64,000 nt of DNA from Rossellomorea aquimaris TF-12 (GCF_001648555.1 NZ_LQXM01000002.1:1-64000), one strand, 5' to 3'. Shown: positions 45,894 through 56,199, counted from the stretch's first letter. Notes: a model not told the origin generated them from the sequence alone. Program-made: numbers and translations.

Positions 45894-47093
45894 CTATTTG
45901 TTTTTTTGCTTTAACTCTTTCAATGGATAAACCGTTCCCCGCCATTCGATTCCACCACGTTTGAAGGTTAAAATCGTGGCTCGGCCAATTGAATAGATAA
46001 ATAGGAGAGCTGTGAGTGGTAATGAAAGAAAGAGAAAAGGAGACTCATTTGTCATGTGTTTAATGACCTTTTGATACGCCAATAAAATCATAAGAATAAT
46101 AGCAGCACTCACCATCTGAATTCTCCAATCCCATGAGAAAATCGTGATAAAAGGGAGGACAGTGGAGCAGAAAACCCCAATAATGGAAAACAAGACGAGT
46201 AAGATGGAGTAATGGAGTCCTGCAAATGTATTTTTTTCTAAACCGTTAAAAGCATCTTTCAATGATTGATACCACTCAACTTCCAATGAATCCAGAGCTG
46301 TTAGAAAGAATTGTTTTTTGTGGTGTTTCTTTATTTGCACTCCAAGCTGCAAGTCATCATCAGGCATGTGCTTAATCCCTTTGTGGGTACCGATTTCTTC
46401 ATAAGCCGTCCGTGAGATAAGGTTAAAAGCACCAATGCCCATTCCCGTTTTTGATGTATGGTCGTTTGCTTTCCAGGGGCGTTTATAGAAGGAGAAGCCG
46501 AATAAGAAAAAGGCAACAAAGCTTTTTAACCAAAATGTCCGTGATTTAATATGGGGTGCTAGAGTAAGATGATCCAATTCCCGTGACAGAAGAAAGGATA
46601 CGGCTTTAGAAACGATCGTCGAATCTTTAAAGATGACATCAGCATCAGTGAAAAGGATAAGTTCTCCATGGGCGTGCTGATATCCTTTGTATAGAGCCTG
46701 ATTTTTTCCTAGCCATCCTTTCTCCAATGAGTCTATATGGAGCGTGTTTATTCGTTTATCCATGCTCGCCAATTCTTCTAGTTTATCTGGTGTCCCGTCA
46801 GTTGAACGGTCATTTACTAATATCCATTCAAGATTGTGATAATCCTGTTGAAGTTGAGATCTGATACTGGCTGAAATGGTTTTCTCTTCATTTCTAGCTG
46901 GGACAATAATCGTTAGTAACGGACCTTTCTGTACGATTGCGTAATCATGAATGGAGGAGAGTGTAGAAATCTCTCTCCACACGTCAATGGATATAAACAA
47001 CCAGACACCAAGTACCATACAAAGTAAAATGAATAGGTGAATCATAGGTACGACCTTCTTTTTTTGTTTCGATTGTACCAATGAAACAAGCAA
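45894..47093 (-). CDS. Membrane glycosyltransferase, family 2
   Basis: A processive-type GT-A enzyme. An N-terminal membrane helix (about 18-36) is followed by the catalytic domain: TIIVPARNEEKTI near 58, WILVNDRSTDGT near 89, LFTDADVIF near 147 (the DxD-like metal site) and MPDDDLQLG near 239. Several hydrophobic helices fill the C-terminal third (about 295-385). It resembles carotenoid- or hopanoid-associated glycosyltransferases. The start is uncertain: the long frame begins at 47093, but ATG 47045 (MIHLFILLC) fits the signal anchor better. It is not part of the B. subtilis gene order. Confidence 0.8.
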   Translation of the reverse strand: MLVSLVQSKQKKKVVPMIHLFILLCMVLGVWLFISIDVWREISTLSSIHDYAIVQKGPLLTIIVPARNEEKTISASIRSQLQQDYHNLEWILVNDRSTDGTPDKLEELASMDKRINTLHIDSLEKGWLGKNQALYKGYQHAHGELILFTDADVIFKDSTIVSKAVSFLLSRELDHLTLAPHIKSRTFWLKSFVAFFLFGFSFYKRPWKANDHTSKTGMGIGAFNLISRTAYEEIGTHKGIKHMPDDDLQLGVQIKKHHKKQFFLTALDSLEVEWYQSLKDAFNGLEKNTFAGLHYSILLVLFSIIGVFCSTVLPFITIFSWDWRIQMVSAAIILMILLAYQKVIKHMTNESPFLFLSLPLTALLFIYSIGRATILTFKRGGIEWRGTVYPLKELKQKNK

Positions 47094-47131
47094 ATAGCGA
47101 GAAAAGGTAGGTTATTTAGGTGAGTTCATAT

Positions 47132-47944
47132 TTAAAGGGATTGTGTGTTAATTTCTTTTCCAAGATTCTCAGAACGCGTTTTCGCCGAATAAATACATTG
47201 CAAAAAGGCTTCCCTAACGTGATATTCTTCCAATGCTGCAATACCTGCTTCTGTCGTACCACCTGGACTTGTAACATTTCTCCTTAATTCCTGTGCATTT
47301 AAGCCGGATTTTTCTAGCATCTCACTTGCCCCTGCAATCGTTTGAGAGATTAAATCCTTAGCCAGTTCCTGTTGCAGTCCTAACTCCACTGCAGCCTTTT
47401 CAAGTAATTCTGCCACAAAATAGATATAGGCAGGACCACTTCCAGATAGAGCAGTAATTAAGTCTAATTGCTTTTCCTCCACCTCCACTGCTATCCCAAC
47501 GGATTGAAATAATTTCATTGTCCACTCCTTCTGAGAGTGCGTCAGGTGACGATTGAACGATACAGCGGTAGCTGATTTCCCCATGGATGCACTCGTATTA
47601 GGCATAGCTCTAACGATGGCTCCATTAAATGCAAGCTTATCACTTAAATGTTGTATGGTGATCCCTGCTAAAACAGAAATGACCAACGTGTGAGTGGTCA
47701 AATAAGGACGAATGGTTGCCACTGCACCGTGAAAGTCTTTTGGTTTCATTGCCAGGATCACGACATCATATGAAGCTTCATGCTCCACCTTATTAACTCC
47801 GAATTCATGCACGAATTCCTCTAAACCCTGGCGATTCGAACGGTTTGTCACATACACCTTCTCTTGCCTCAATACTTCTGCTGCTAGTGACCCTTTCATT
47901 AATGCATGCGCCATTGAACCTGCACCCATAAACAATGTCTTCAT
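47132..47944 (-). CDS. proI: Pyrroline-5-carboxylate reductase
   Basis: Catalyses the last step of proline synthesis with NADPH. The Rossmann motif FMGAGSMAHALMKG is at about 4-17. The C-terminal dimer domain holds the family signature near 220-242, starting LRRNVTSPGGTTEAGI. ATG 47944 follows aaggaggag; the longer frame runs back into the T-box leader and is not coding. The 270 residues match YqjO. It is controlled by a T-box riboswitch with a proline specifier directly upstream. Confidence 0.94.
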   Translation of the reverse strand: MKTLFMGAGSMAHALMKGSLAAEVLRQEKVYVTNRSNRQGLEEFVHEFGVNKVEHEASYDVVILAMKPKDFHGAVATIRPYLTTHTLVISVLAGITIQHLSDKLAFNGAIVRAMPNTSASMGKSATAVSFNRHLTHSQKEWTMKLFQSVGIAVEVEEKQLDLITALSGSGPAYIYFVAELLEKAAVELGLQQELAKDLISQTIAGASEMLEKSGLNAQELRRNVTSPGGTTEAGIAALEEYHVREAFLQCIYSAKTRSENLGKEINTQSL

Positions 47945-47968
47945 GAAGTCACTCCTCCTTATCCTATA

Positions 47969-48235
47969 TAAAAAAGCAGACCCTCTCATCCATAAAGGAC
48001 GAAAGGGTCTGCTTCCGCGGTACCACCTTGTTTCGTTCACGAACATTCAAATGCCAATGAACACACTCAACTCCAGATAACGCTGGAAACGTTCTGATTT
48101 AAGACGCTCAAAAGGTAGGTTCATAAATAGAGAGGATGACAGTGCCTTTCAGCCTAATGGAGCACTATTCTCTAACATCATCTATCTATTACTAGTCTTC
48201 TTCATCGCTTTCTATATATAGTGAATGTAATGTTC
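47969..48235 (-). promoter_or_regulatory. T-box riboswitch, tRNA-Pro specific
   Basis: On the minus strand the leader carries the T-box core AAGGTGGTACCGCGG (48029-48015) and then a terminator hairpin (GCAGACCCT...AGGGTCTGC with a T run, 48012-47969). The upstream stem I region holds AGTA near its base and a specifier loop GAACCTACC (48122-48114), where CCT (48119-48117) is a proline codon. Uncharged tRNA-Pro would pair with UGG of the antiterminator bulge and turn on proI. Confidence 0.93.
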
Positions 48236-48429
48236 AGTTGAAAAAATAATATTATAGGTGATTATCATAAAAAAGTGGCTTGTCTGTCAAGGTTTTTTTC
48301 AGTATTTTCAAAAGATATTAAAAATGACAAGTGATAGGAAAAAATGTACACTGTAAAATGAAGCATCATTCATTTTGAGAAACGAATGTCTTGGTTGAAG
48401 ACCTTATTATAGTAGAATGTGGTGAAAAT

Positions 48430-49382
48430 ATGTTAGAAAATAATATCGCAAAGATTACGCTATCTACTCCATTTGCTGTTGGAGATGTAAATATTTATTT
48501 AGTGAAAGGTGAAGCGCTAACGTTGGTAGACGTGGGTCCATTGACAAATACTGCATGGATTCAATTAACGGAGGAATTAGCTTCTTTAGGATATAAACCC
48601 GAAGACATTGAACAAATTGTCCTCACCCATCATCACCCAGATCATGCTGGCTTACTTGATCGTTTTCCTTCTTCTGTAAAAGTATATGGGCATAAATATA
48701 ATCGCTTTTGGCTACATCGAGATAATTATTTTCACGATGTATACGATCGCTTTTTTTGAAGTTAGCTATTGAGTCAGGATTACCTCAAGAGTTTCTTTCT
48801 GCCATTCCTAAATTTAAAACTCCTTTAAAATTCATGGGTGATAGAAAGCTAGATGTATCAATAGGAGAAGGAGATGCTATTCCTGGGCTAGAGGAGTGGA
48901 ACATTATCGAAACCCTGGGTCATGCACAAAGTCATTTGTCTTTTTATCGAGAACGTGATGGTGTATTGATTGCCGGAGATCATATCCTTGCTCATATTTC
49001 ACCCAATCCTCTTATTGAACCACCATTTGATGGAGAAGAAGAACGGACAAAGCCTTTACTTCAATACAATGCTTCTTTAAGCAAGCTCCAGGACATCCCT
49101 ATCTCACGTGCTTATACAGGTCATGGAGAGGATATTTCGGATGTTCATGCCCTTATTCCTAAGAGGTTAAGGAAACAAGATGAAAGGGCCCAATCTGTTT
49201 TACATATGATAAAAGGAAATCGATTTACTGTATTAGAGATTTGCCAAAAGCTGTTTCCTTCTGTTTATAAAAAAGAACTGGGTCTTACCTTGTCTGAGAC
49301 GATAGGTCAATTAGATTATTTAGAATCCCTTGATTTAATAAAAAAGGAAAAGACTGATGGGGTATATTATTACTTTGTCTAA
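48430..49382 (+). CDS. yqjP: Metallo-beta-lactamase-fold hydrolase YqjP, frameshifted
   Basis: A Zn-dependent hydrolase. ATG 48430 (MLENNIAKITLST) gives a frame with the metal motif LTHHHPDHAG near 66-75, ending at TGA 48757 after YDRFF. One extra T in the seven-T run 48751-48757 joins it to the next frame (KLAIESGLPQ...), which carries GHAQSHLSFY and GDHILAH and ends at 49382. The joined product is 317 residues, the family length. Either a phase-type frameshift or a homopolymer sequencing error. The next gene, yqjQ, starts 14 bases on, as in B. subtilis. Confidence 0.85.
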
Positions 49383-49396
49383 CCGGAGGTGTGGAA

Positions 49397-50191
49397 ATGA
49401 ATAAACGAGTTAAAGGAAAAAACATAATCATTACAGGAGCATCTGGTGGAATTGGGGAGCAGATGGCAATCAAAGTTGCTGAAAATGGAGGAAACCTTGC
49501 TTTGATTGCTCGCCGTGTTCAGTTATTAGAGGGATTAAAGGAAAAATTGATGACTACATTCAAGGTTAAAGTAGAAGTGTATCCTTTGGATGTAACAGAT
49601 TATGCTGAAATCCCTCGTGTATTCTCTACCATTTTGGAAGACTTCGGTGAAGTACATGCCATCATTAATAATGCGGGCTACGGCATATTCCAGGAAGCTC
49701 ATGAAACGTCATTTAGTGATGTAAAAGGAATGATTGAAGTGAATGTACTTGGTCTTATGGCATGTACGGGCGAAATACTTCCTTATATGCGTAAACAAGG
49801 CTTTGGGCATATCCTGAATATTGCCTCTCAAGCGGGTAAATTTGCCTCGCCTAAATCAAGCGTTTATTCTGCTTCTAAGCATGCTGTTCTAGGCTATACG
49901 AATAGTCTTCGGATGGAAGCCGCCAGGTATGGCGTAGCGGTTACAGCCGTAAACCCTGGTCCTATTGCTACGGATTTCTTTTCCATTGCCGATGAGTCAG
50001 GTACATATGCAAAAAATGTGGAAAAATTTATGCTTCAACCTGATAAAGTAGCAGAAAAAGTCATAAATGCGCTTTTCACAAATACAAGAGAGATCAATTT
50101 ACCTCGTTGGATGAATGCGGGAAGTGTTGTTTATCAATTATTTCCTTCACTCATTGAAAAAGTAGGAAATAAACTTTTTTTCAAAAAATAA
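49397..50191 (+). CDS. yqjQ: Short-chain dehydrogenase YqjQ
   Basis: A 264-residue SDR. The NADP-binding motif TGASGGIGEQ is near 13-22, NNAGYG near 92, the catalytic Ser in NIASQAG near 142 and YSASKHA near 154-160 with Tyr and Lys. The C-terminal 30 residues (ending LIEKVGNKLFFKK) are basic and hydrophobic and could touch the membrane. ATG 49397 follows ccggaggtg. It is in an operon with yqjP. The substrate is unknown. Confidence 0.9.
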   Translation: MNKRVKGKNIIITGASGGIGEQMAIKVAENGGNLALIARRVQLLEGLKEKLMTTFKVKVEVYPLDVTDYAEIPRVFSTILEDFGEVHAIINNAGYGIFQEAHETSFSDVKGMIEVNVLGLMACTGEILPYMRKQGFGHILNIASQAGKFASPKSSVYSASKHAVLGYTNSLRMEAARYGVAVTAVNPGPIATDFFSIADESGTYAKNVEKFMLQPDKVAEKVINALFTNTREINLPRWMNAGSVVYQLFPSLIEKVGNKLFFKK

Positions 50192-50241
50192 TGAAACTAA
50201 CGAATACTTCCAATCGTCTAATATTATAAGGGGGGGAGTCT

Positions 50242-50766
50242 ATGAAAAAATGTCTCACTATTCTTTTACTGTGTCTTTTACCATTAGTCACTGGCTGTGA
50301 CCTTTCAACGCCTGTACAAGATTCTGAGCCAAATGAACGATTCATAGGCTTTGTTACCCAAATTGAAAGCAATGAAGTACTCATAAATGATGTTTGGTTT
50401 TCCTTTAACGATGGAACAGTGTTTAGTACGGATAAAGACAAAAAAATACATAGTGTTGATATAGAGGTTGGACAGAAAATTCAAGTGAATTTTGACGGGG
50501 AAATGGAAGAATCCTTTCCTGGCAAAGCTTTTGCAAATGAAATGGTTTTCTTAACAGATGCTCAAAGTGAAAAGGAAGGGAATGCGGTTAAATTAGTCGT
50601 AAAAGACCCCCGTTTCTCACAAGTAGCCATTCAATCCATGGAGAAAAACCCCACTGGAATGTATTCTTTACGTTTTAAGGAATTAACCATTAACAGAGAT
50701 GTGCATGTATTAGTGAATCTTAATGACGAGAGAGTTATTGTTCCGATTCATACGTCAACAAAATAA
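50242..50766 (+). CDS. Predicted lipoprotein, DUF3221-like
   Basis: A 174-residue lipoprotein with signal MKKCLTILLLCLLPLVTGC and lipobox VTGC (Cys19). The mature part contains FIGFVTQIESNEVLINDVWF near 33-52 and VGQKIQVNFDGEMEESFPGK near 75-94, an OB-like beta pattern seen in YobA/DUF3221 proteins. A second half follows (VKDPRFSQVAIQSMEKN). The family assignment is from memory and moderate. The strong site gggggga precedes ATG 50242. A short hairpin follows the stop. Confidence 0.7.
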   Translation: MKKCLTILLLCLLPLVTGCDLSTPVQDSEPNERFIGFVTQIESNEVLINDVWFSFNDGTVFSTDKDKKIHSVDIEVGQKIQVNFDGEMEESFPGKAFANEMVFLTDAQSEKEGNAVKLVVKDPRFSQVAIQSMEKNPTGMYSLRFKELTINRDVHVLVNLNDERVIVPIHTSTK

Positions 50767-50775
50767 AGGATTACG

Positions 50776-50812
50776 AAAGAGTTGGTTACCGTTATGTGAA
50801 TGACTCTTTTTA
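50776..50812 (+). terminator. Weak terminator after the 50242 gene
   Basis: aaagagt (50776-50782) pairs with actcttt (50803-50809) around a 20-base loop, then tt. Low strength. Confidence 0.45.
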
Positions 50813-50864
50813 AGGTGCGTATTTGTATAATGACGTTCCATTATAAATGGTTTTAGGAGGTAGT

Positions 50865-51437
50865 ATGAATACTTTTGTATATATGGTAAGGCACGGTGAC
50901 TCTCCAAAAGGAGGAGAAGAAAAAACGAGAGGATTGACTGTTAAAGGAAAGCATGATGCTCTAGTTATTGCAAATGTATTACGAGACGAAGATATTGATG
51001 TTGTCATCTCCAGCCCATACAATCGCTCAATCCTAACCGTACAAAATCTAGCAGAACAAATTGGACAAGAAGTTATTGTATTTGAAAACCTTAAAGAAAG
51101 AATTTTTCATGTTGAAGAACAGAGGATATCTGATAAGGATTTATACCCTTTATTAAAGGAATCATTTACCGATCCCGACTTTTCTTTATCCGGAGCTGAA
51201 TCTAATTCCACCTGTCAGAAACGAGCAATAAAAGTATTAAAAGAATTATTGATAAACTACCAAGGACAAAAAGTTGTATTGGGGACTCATGGAGCTGTTA
51301 TGACTTTAATGATGGGGTATTATGATAGGAAGTATGATTTGAATTTTTTACATAGCATATCTAAACCAGATATTTATAGGATGGAGTTTAATGAGCAGGT
51401 TTTAGTGGATGTGAAAAGGCTTTGGGAACCATCATAG
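50865..51437 (+). CDS. Histidine phosphatase family protein
   Basis: A 190-residue phosphatase. The catalytic motif MVRHGDSPKGG is near 6-16, SSPYNRSILTVQ near 52-63, an acidic ERIFHVEE near 82, and LGTHGAVMTLMMGYYD near 146-161 with the second histidine. It is closer to classic RHG enzymes than the gene at 43401. ATG 50865 follows taggaggt. It stands alone between a lipoprotein gene and a small membrane protein gene. The substrate is unknown. Confidence 0.85.
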   Translation: MNTFVYMVRHGDSPKGGEEKTRGLTVKGKHDALVIANVLRDEDIDVVISSPYNRSILTVQNLAEQIGQEVIVFENLKERIFHVEEQRISDKDLYPLLKESFTDPDFSLSGAESNSTCQKRAIKVLKELLINYQGQKVVLGTHGAVMTLMMGYYDRKYDLNFLHSISKPDIYRMEFNEQVLVDVKRLWEPS

Positions 51438-51493
51438 TATGTGTTTTAACCTAATGCTTCTCTTATTAACCTGTAAATGATGGAGGGTAAACG

Positions 51494-51721
51494 ATGTTTT
51501 CAAAAGGTAAAATCCTTTTAGTTTCCTTAGTATTATTCGTTTTTTCCTGTACTACTTGGCTTATCGGTCATTCTTTTGCTGCACCAGATGAAATGGATAG
51601 AGGCACTTCTGTTGCGATAATAGGTTTTCTGGGAACCATGTTCTTTCTCTTCACCACCATATCTTTGTCTTTCATTATGTTGATTTCAAAGTTGAAAAAT
51701 AATAAAACGTATATTCGTTAG
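51494..51721 (+). CDS. Small membrane protein, unknown
   Basis: A 75-residue protein with two membrane helices (about 5-27 and 42-66), a loop with PDEMDRGTSV (about 31-40), and a basic tail KLKNNKTYIR. The site atggaggg precedes ATG 51494. It is not recognised. A weak hairpin with a T run (ggggctttt...ttcttttttt) lies just after the stop. Confidence 0.6.
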   Translation: MFSKGKILLVSLVLFVFSCTTWLIGHSFAAPDEMDRGTSVAIIGFLGTMFFLFTTISLSFIMLISKLKNNKTYIR

Positions 51722-51818
51722 GTTTAAAGGGGCTTTTCTGTAAAAAGGGAAGCTTCTTTTTTTATTTCCCAAGCACCTTTTCTTCAAAAACAGAAACTCC
51801 TCCTCAATCTACATAGAT

Positions 51819-52059
51819 TTAATCTACAGGGAATTCATATACGATATCTTCAACGATCTGGTGAATTGATGAATTCGGTTCTTCTTTAGAACGAGTTTCG
51901 ATTTCCTCAACTAATGTTCATAATCCCAGTAATTAAGAGGATGTTCATTGAAGGAACATCTTTTCAATCATCGCTTTTCCATTTTGACACTTCATGGTGA
52001 TTATACCGAACAAAATAAGGGTATGCATCACTGAACGGAAAATGTTTCTGTTTTTCTAG
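51819..52059 (-). pseudogene. Decayed gene remnant, minus strand
   Basis: In three overlapping minus-strand frames there is protein-like text: LEKQKHFPFSDAYPYF then VRYNHHEVSKWKSDD (about 52059-51969), FNEHPLNYWDYEH (about 51955-51917), and LVEEIETRSKEEPNSSIHQI then VEDIVYEFPVD with TAA at 51821-51819. At least two frameshifts are needed to join them, and no start is visible. The order and lack of low-complexity sequence suggest one old gene of 80 or more codons. Family unknown. It occupies the gap before glcU; nothing else is seen there. Confidence 0.45.
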
Positions 52060-52126
52060 CCTATAAGGCTAAAAATTCTATTAAGTGAAAAACTATTTTT
52101 ATCGATTGCAAAAAGGATGTGGAAAT

Positions 52127-53780
<1,654 letters not shown>

Positions 53781-53822
53781 AAAACAGGAAGGAGAAGCGG
53801 TCACTTCTCCTTCCTGTTTTTT
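53781..53822 (+). terminator. Terminator of glcU-gdh
   Basis: A perfect 17-base inverted repeat (53781-53797 and 53804-53820) around cggtca, with a following T run. Confidence 0.92.
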
Positions 53823-53837
53823 TATTTCTTGGATGAA

Positions 53838-54065
53838 ATGTGCGAAAAGCGGGGGTGAATGTGCGAAAACACTCTACTAATGTGCGAATTTACCTAGATA
53901 ATGTGCAAAATTGTGAACAACGAGGAAATATCGCTAAATTTTTCTTGTGCGTCCTTCTAAATGGTCTGATTTATGGAGCGATTGGGCCACTTTTCATCAG
54001 AATTGGGCCAAATCGTGAATTCTCTTCTCAATCTTTGTCCATTTTGGCTTGTCTTTTCCTTTTCT
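53838..54065. repeat. Array of 21-bp-phased degenerate repeats
   Basis: The motif atgtgcgaa starts at 53838, 53859, 53880 and 53901 (last copy atgtgcaaa), exactly 21 bases apart; the intervening 12 bases differ. A related ttgtgcg is at 53945. A second motif, attgggcca, starts at 53981 and 54002, again 21 bases apart, with a further ttggc near 54044. Only the motif is conserved, so this is spaced recurrence and not simple tandem duplication. An 84-codon frame crossing it looks fortuitous. Confidence 0.75.
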
Positions 54066-54095
54066 TATTATTCACTCCGTTACCAATAATTTAAG

Positions 54096-54155
54096 TTGAA
54101 AGCGAACGTATATTCGTATACAATCATAGATATACTATATAAGAACATTTGTTCT
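54096..54155 (+). promoter_or_regulatory. SOS promoter with two LexA boxes
   Basis: TTGAAA (54096-54101), 17 bases, TACAAT (54119-54124). The spacer holds CGAACGTATATTCG (54103-54116), one change from the LexA/DinR box CGAAC-N4-GTTCG. A second site, AGAACATTTGTTCT (54142-54155), is a perfect palindrome core downstream of the start site. Together they predict tight LexA repression of the polymerase operon. Confidence 0.85.
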
Positions 54156-54182
54156 ATTTATACGGTGATGGAGGAGGATTGA

Positions 54183-55445
54183 ATGACTGTCGATTACAGT
54201 GTGCTGCCACACCATAAGATTTTATGCATCGATATGAAGAGCTTTTATGCTAGCTGTTCGGCTGTCATGCTGGGACTAGACCCTCTTGAATGTCATTTAG
54301 CAGTTGTGGGGGATAAAGACCGTAAAGGAAGCATTGTATTGGCGGCCTCCCCTAAGATGAAAAAAGATTTTGGCATTAAGACAGGGTCCAGGATGTTTGA
54401 AATCCCTAATGATTCTCGAATTCAATTAGTAGAACCAAAAATGGCTACGTACGTCCGGATTTCAACTGAGATTACTCGGTTATTTCATCGCTATGTTCCA
54501 AAGGATGCCATTCATACTTACAGTGTAGATGAAAGCTTCATTAAGATTGATGGGGCCACCAATCTATGGGGGGACGCTACAACAATTGCTCATAAAATAA
54601 AAGATGATATGGAGAGGGAGTTTCAGCTTCCTTGTGCTATAGGAATTGGTCCTAATATGCTTTTATCAAAATTGTGCTTAGATCTTGAAGCAAAGAAAAA
54701 AGGAGTTTGTGAGTGGACTTACGAGGATATACCTGAAAAACTTTGGCCGCTCTCACCCCTAAGTGAAATGTGGGGGATTGGTCGACGCATTGAAAAGACC
54801 CTTAATCGAATGGGGATTTTCTCCGTTGGACAATTGGCGAAATATGATTTAGAGAAGCTTGAAGATAAGTTTGGAGTGATGGGAAATCAGCTATACCATC
54901 ATGCGTGGGGAGTAGATTTATCCGAAATAGGTGCCCCTATCATGGATGGGCAAATTAGCTTTGGAAAGGGTCAAATTCTTCTGCGGGACTATAAAGAAAG
55001 AAAAGAAATTAAGCACGTTATATTGGAAATGTGTGAAGAAGTGGCCAGGCGGGCTCGTACCCATAAGAAAGCAGGAAGAACCGTTAGCTTTGGAATAGGA
55101 TACAGTCAAGAAGAGTTTGGAGGAGGGTTTCATCGTTCAAGAACAATGGAGGAACCTACGAACATTACCATGGATTTGTATCGTGTATGTCTCGAATTAT
55201 TTGAAGAGAATTACAACGGTAGGACAGTACGGAAAATTTCTATCGCCCTCTCGAATGTTGTGGACGACGAGACGTTACAAATTTCATTGTTTGATCCTAA
55301 ACGTTGGGAAAAAAGAGAATTAGGATATGTGGTAGATCGAATTCGAAATAAATATGGATCGGCAGCTTTACTTCGCGCAGTCTCGTATACAGAAGCAGGA
55401 ACAGCAAAGCATCGTGCTCGTCTTGTAGGCGGCCACAAATCGTAA
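54183..55445 (+). CDS. yqjW: SOS-inducible Y-family polymerase (YqjW/UvrX, PolY2)
   Basis: A 420-residue UmuC-type translesion polymerase. The catalytic motif is CIDMKSFYASCSAV near 15-28, and SVDESFIKID near 117 has the second acidic pair. A helix-hairpin-helix (MWGIGRRIEKTL near 196) precedes the little finger. LQISLFDP near 364 is a beta-clamp-binding motif. ATG 54183 follows ggaggagga. It is controlled by two LexA boxes, unlike the polymerase at 18003, and is followed by a YolD-like gene, a pairing typical of UvrX/YqjW loci. Confidence 0.93.
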   Translation: MTVDYSVLPHHKILCIDMKSFYASCSAVMLGLDPLECHLAVVGDKDRKGSIVLAASPKMKKDFGIKTGSRMFEIPNDSRIQLVEPKMATYVRISTEITRLFHRYVPKDAIHTYSVDESFIKIDGATNLWGDATTIAHKIKDDMEREFQLPCAIGIGPNMLLSKLCLDLEAKKKGVCEWTYEDIPEKLWPLSPLSEMWGIGRRIEKTLNRMGIFSVGQLAKYDLEKLEDKFGVMGNQLYHHAWGVDLSEIGAPIMDGQISFGKGQILLRDYKERKEIKHVILEMCEEVARRARTHKKAGRTVSFGIGYSQEEFGGGFHRSRTMEEPTNITMDLYRVCLELFEENYNGRTVRKISIALSNVVDDETLQISLFDPKRWEKRELGYVVDRIRNKYGSAALLRAVSYTEAGTAKHRARLVGGHKS

Positions 55446-55477
55446 CAGCCCTGACTTCAATTTAGGAGGTGAAGAAT

Positions 55478-55810
55478 GTGATTCGTGATCGAGGAAGAAT
55501 AAAGTGGACATCTATGATGTTACCAGAGCATGTAAAATTATTGCGAGATTGGGCTAAAGAAGATACTTATGAAAAGAGAAAGGAACTCGATGAACAGGAG
55601 CTGGAGATGTTAAATGATGTGGTGTCAGAAGCCATGGAATTTGGTAAGCTAGTCTCCATTACCTATTACGTAAAACACCGCCATCAGTTATTCATTGGAA
55701 CGGTGCATCATGTTGATGCCTTAGAAGAAAAGCTACACGTAGTGGATCGCTTTCAGGAAGCGCAATATATTCCACTATCGAGCGTAACCGATATTCACTT
55801 TTTTGAATGA
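55478..55810 (+). CDS. yqzH: YolD-like protein
   Basis: A 110-residue member of the YolD family, found next to UmuC/UvrX polymerases and proposed to act like UmuD or as a regulator. It starts VIRDRGRIKWTSMMLPEHV, the family's RGxxKWxxxMLPEH signature. The C-terminal half (about 58-108) forms a beta-rich domain including HHVDALEEKLHVVD. I chose GTG 55478, directly after aggaggtgaag; another GTG at 55469 lies inside the site. It is 32 bases after yqjW, in the same SOS operon. It ends in a terminator. Confidence 0.88.
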   Translation: MIRDRGRIKWTSMMLPEHVKLLRDWAKEDTYEKRKELDEQELEMLNDVVSEAMEFGKLVSITYYVKHRHQLFIGTVHHVDALEEKLHVVDRFQEAQYIPLSSVTDIHFFE

Positions 55811-55812
55811 AT

Positions 55813-55851
55813 TTGAAAAGAGACTTCCCTTTTGGAAGTCTCTTTTCGTCA
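55813..55851. terminator. Bidirectional terminator after the YolD-like gene
   Basis: gaaaagagacttcc pairs with ggaagtctcttttc around ctttt (about 55815-55848), followed by gtc. It separates the SOS operon from the convergent CDGSH gene. Confidence 0.85.
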
Positions 55852-55855
55852 TGTG

Positions 55856-56071
55856 TTATTCTTCGTCTAGAACCTTTTCAGCGCGTACACACGATTCGAA
55901 TTTACCTTTATGTGAAGCATCACAAAACGGCATTTTAGTCGATAGACCGCAGCGGCAAAGAGTGAACACTTGCTTTGTCGGAAATACATTTCCATCTGCA
56001 TCAACTAATTCTACATCTCCACTAACGCGAAAAGAACCATTATCATTTACTTTAATTTGAGCTTTTGTCAT
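55856..56071 (-). CDS. CDGSH iron-sulfur domain protein
   Basis: A 71-residue protein with one CDGSH-type 2Fe-2S motif, CRCGLSTKMPFCDASH near residues 39-54 (CxC, then PxCDxxH), which gives the three-cysteine, one-histidine cluster ligation. The N-terminal part has the beta strands typical of the family. Single-domain bacterial forms are thought to bind redox clusters; the partner is unknown. It starts at ATG 56071 with the site aaagggtggg and is divergent from the Fe-S family gene at 56200. Confidence 0.9.
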   Translation of the reverse strand: MTKAQIKVNDNGSFRVSGDVELVDADGNVFPTKQVFTLCRCGLSTKMPFCDASHKGKFESCVRAEKVLDEE

Positions 56072-56199
56072 GAAAACCCACCCTTTCTAAATACATACAA
56101 AAGATTCCCCACTTTGATAGTAAAGTGAAAAAGAGAAAAATGCAATATTCTAAAGGAAACAGGTGAAATATGATAGGATAAAGTGGAGGAGGCTGAACA

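Noticed and set aside
47945-48046. 34-residue N-terminal extension of proI
   Set aside because: It lies inside the T-box terminator and antiterminator; the real start with a strong site is at 47944.
52060-52126. Sigma-G promoter for glcU-gdh
   Set aside because: Expected from relatives, but no convincing sigma-G -35 and -10 pair could be placed.
53840-54094. 84-codon open frame
   Set aside because: It runs through the 21-bp-phased repeat array, has no ribosome site, and its text changes with the repeat units; treated as fortuitous.
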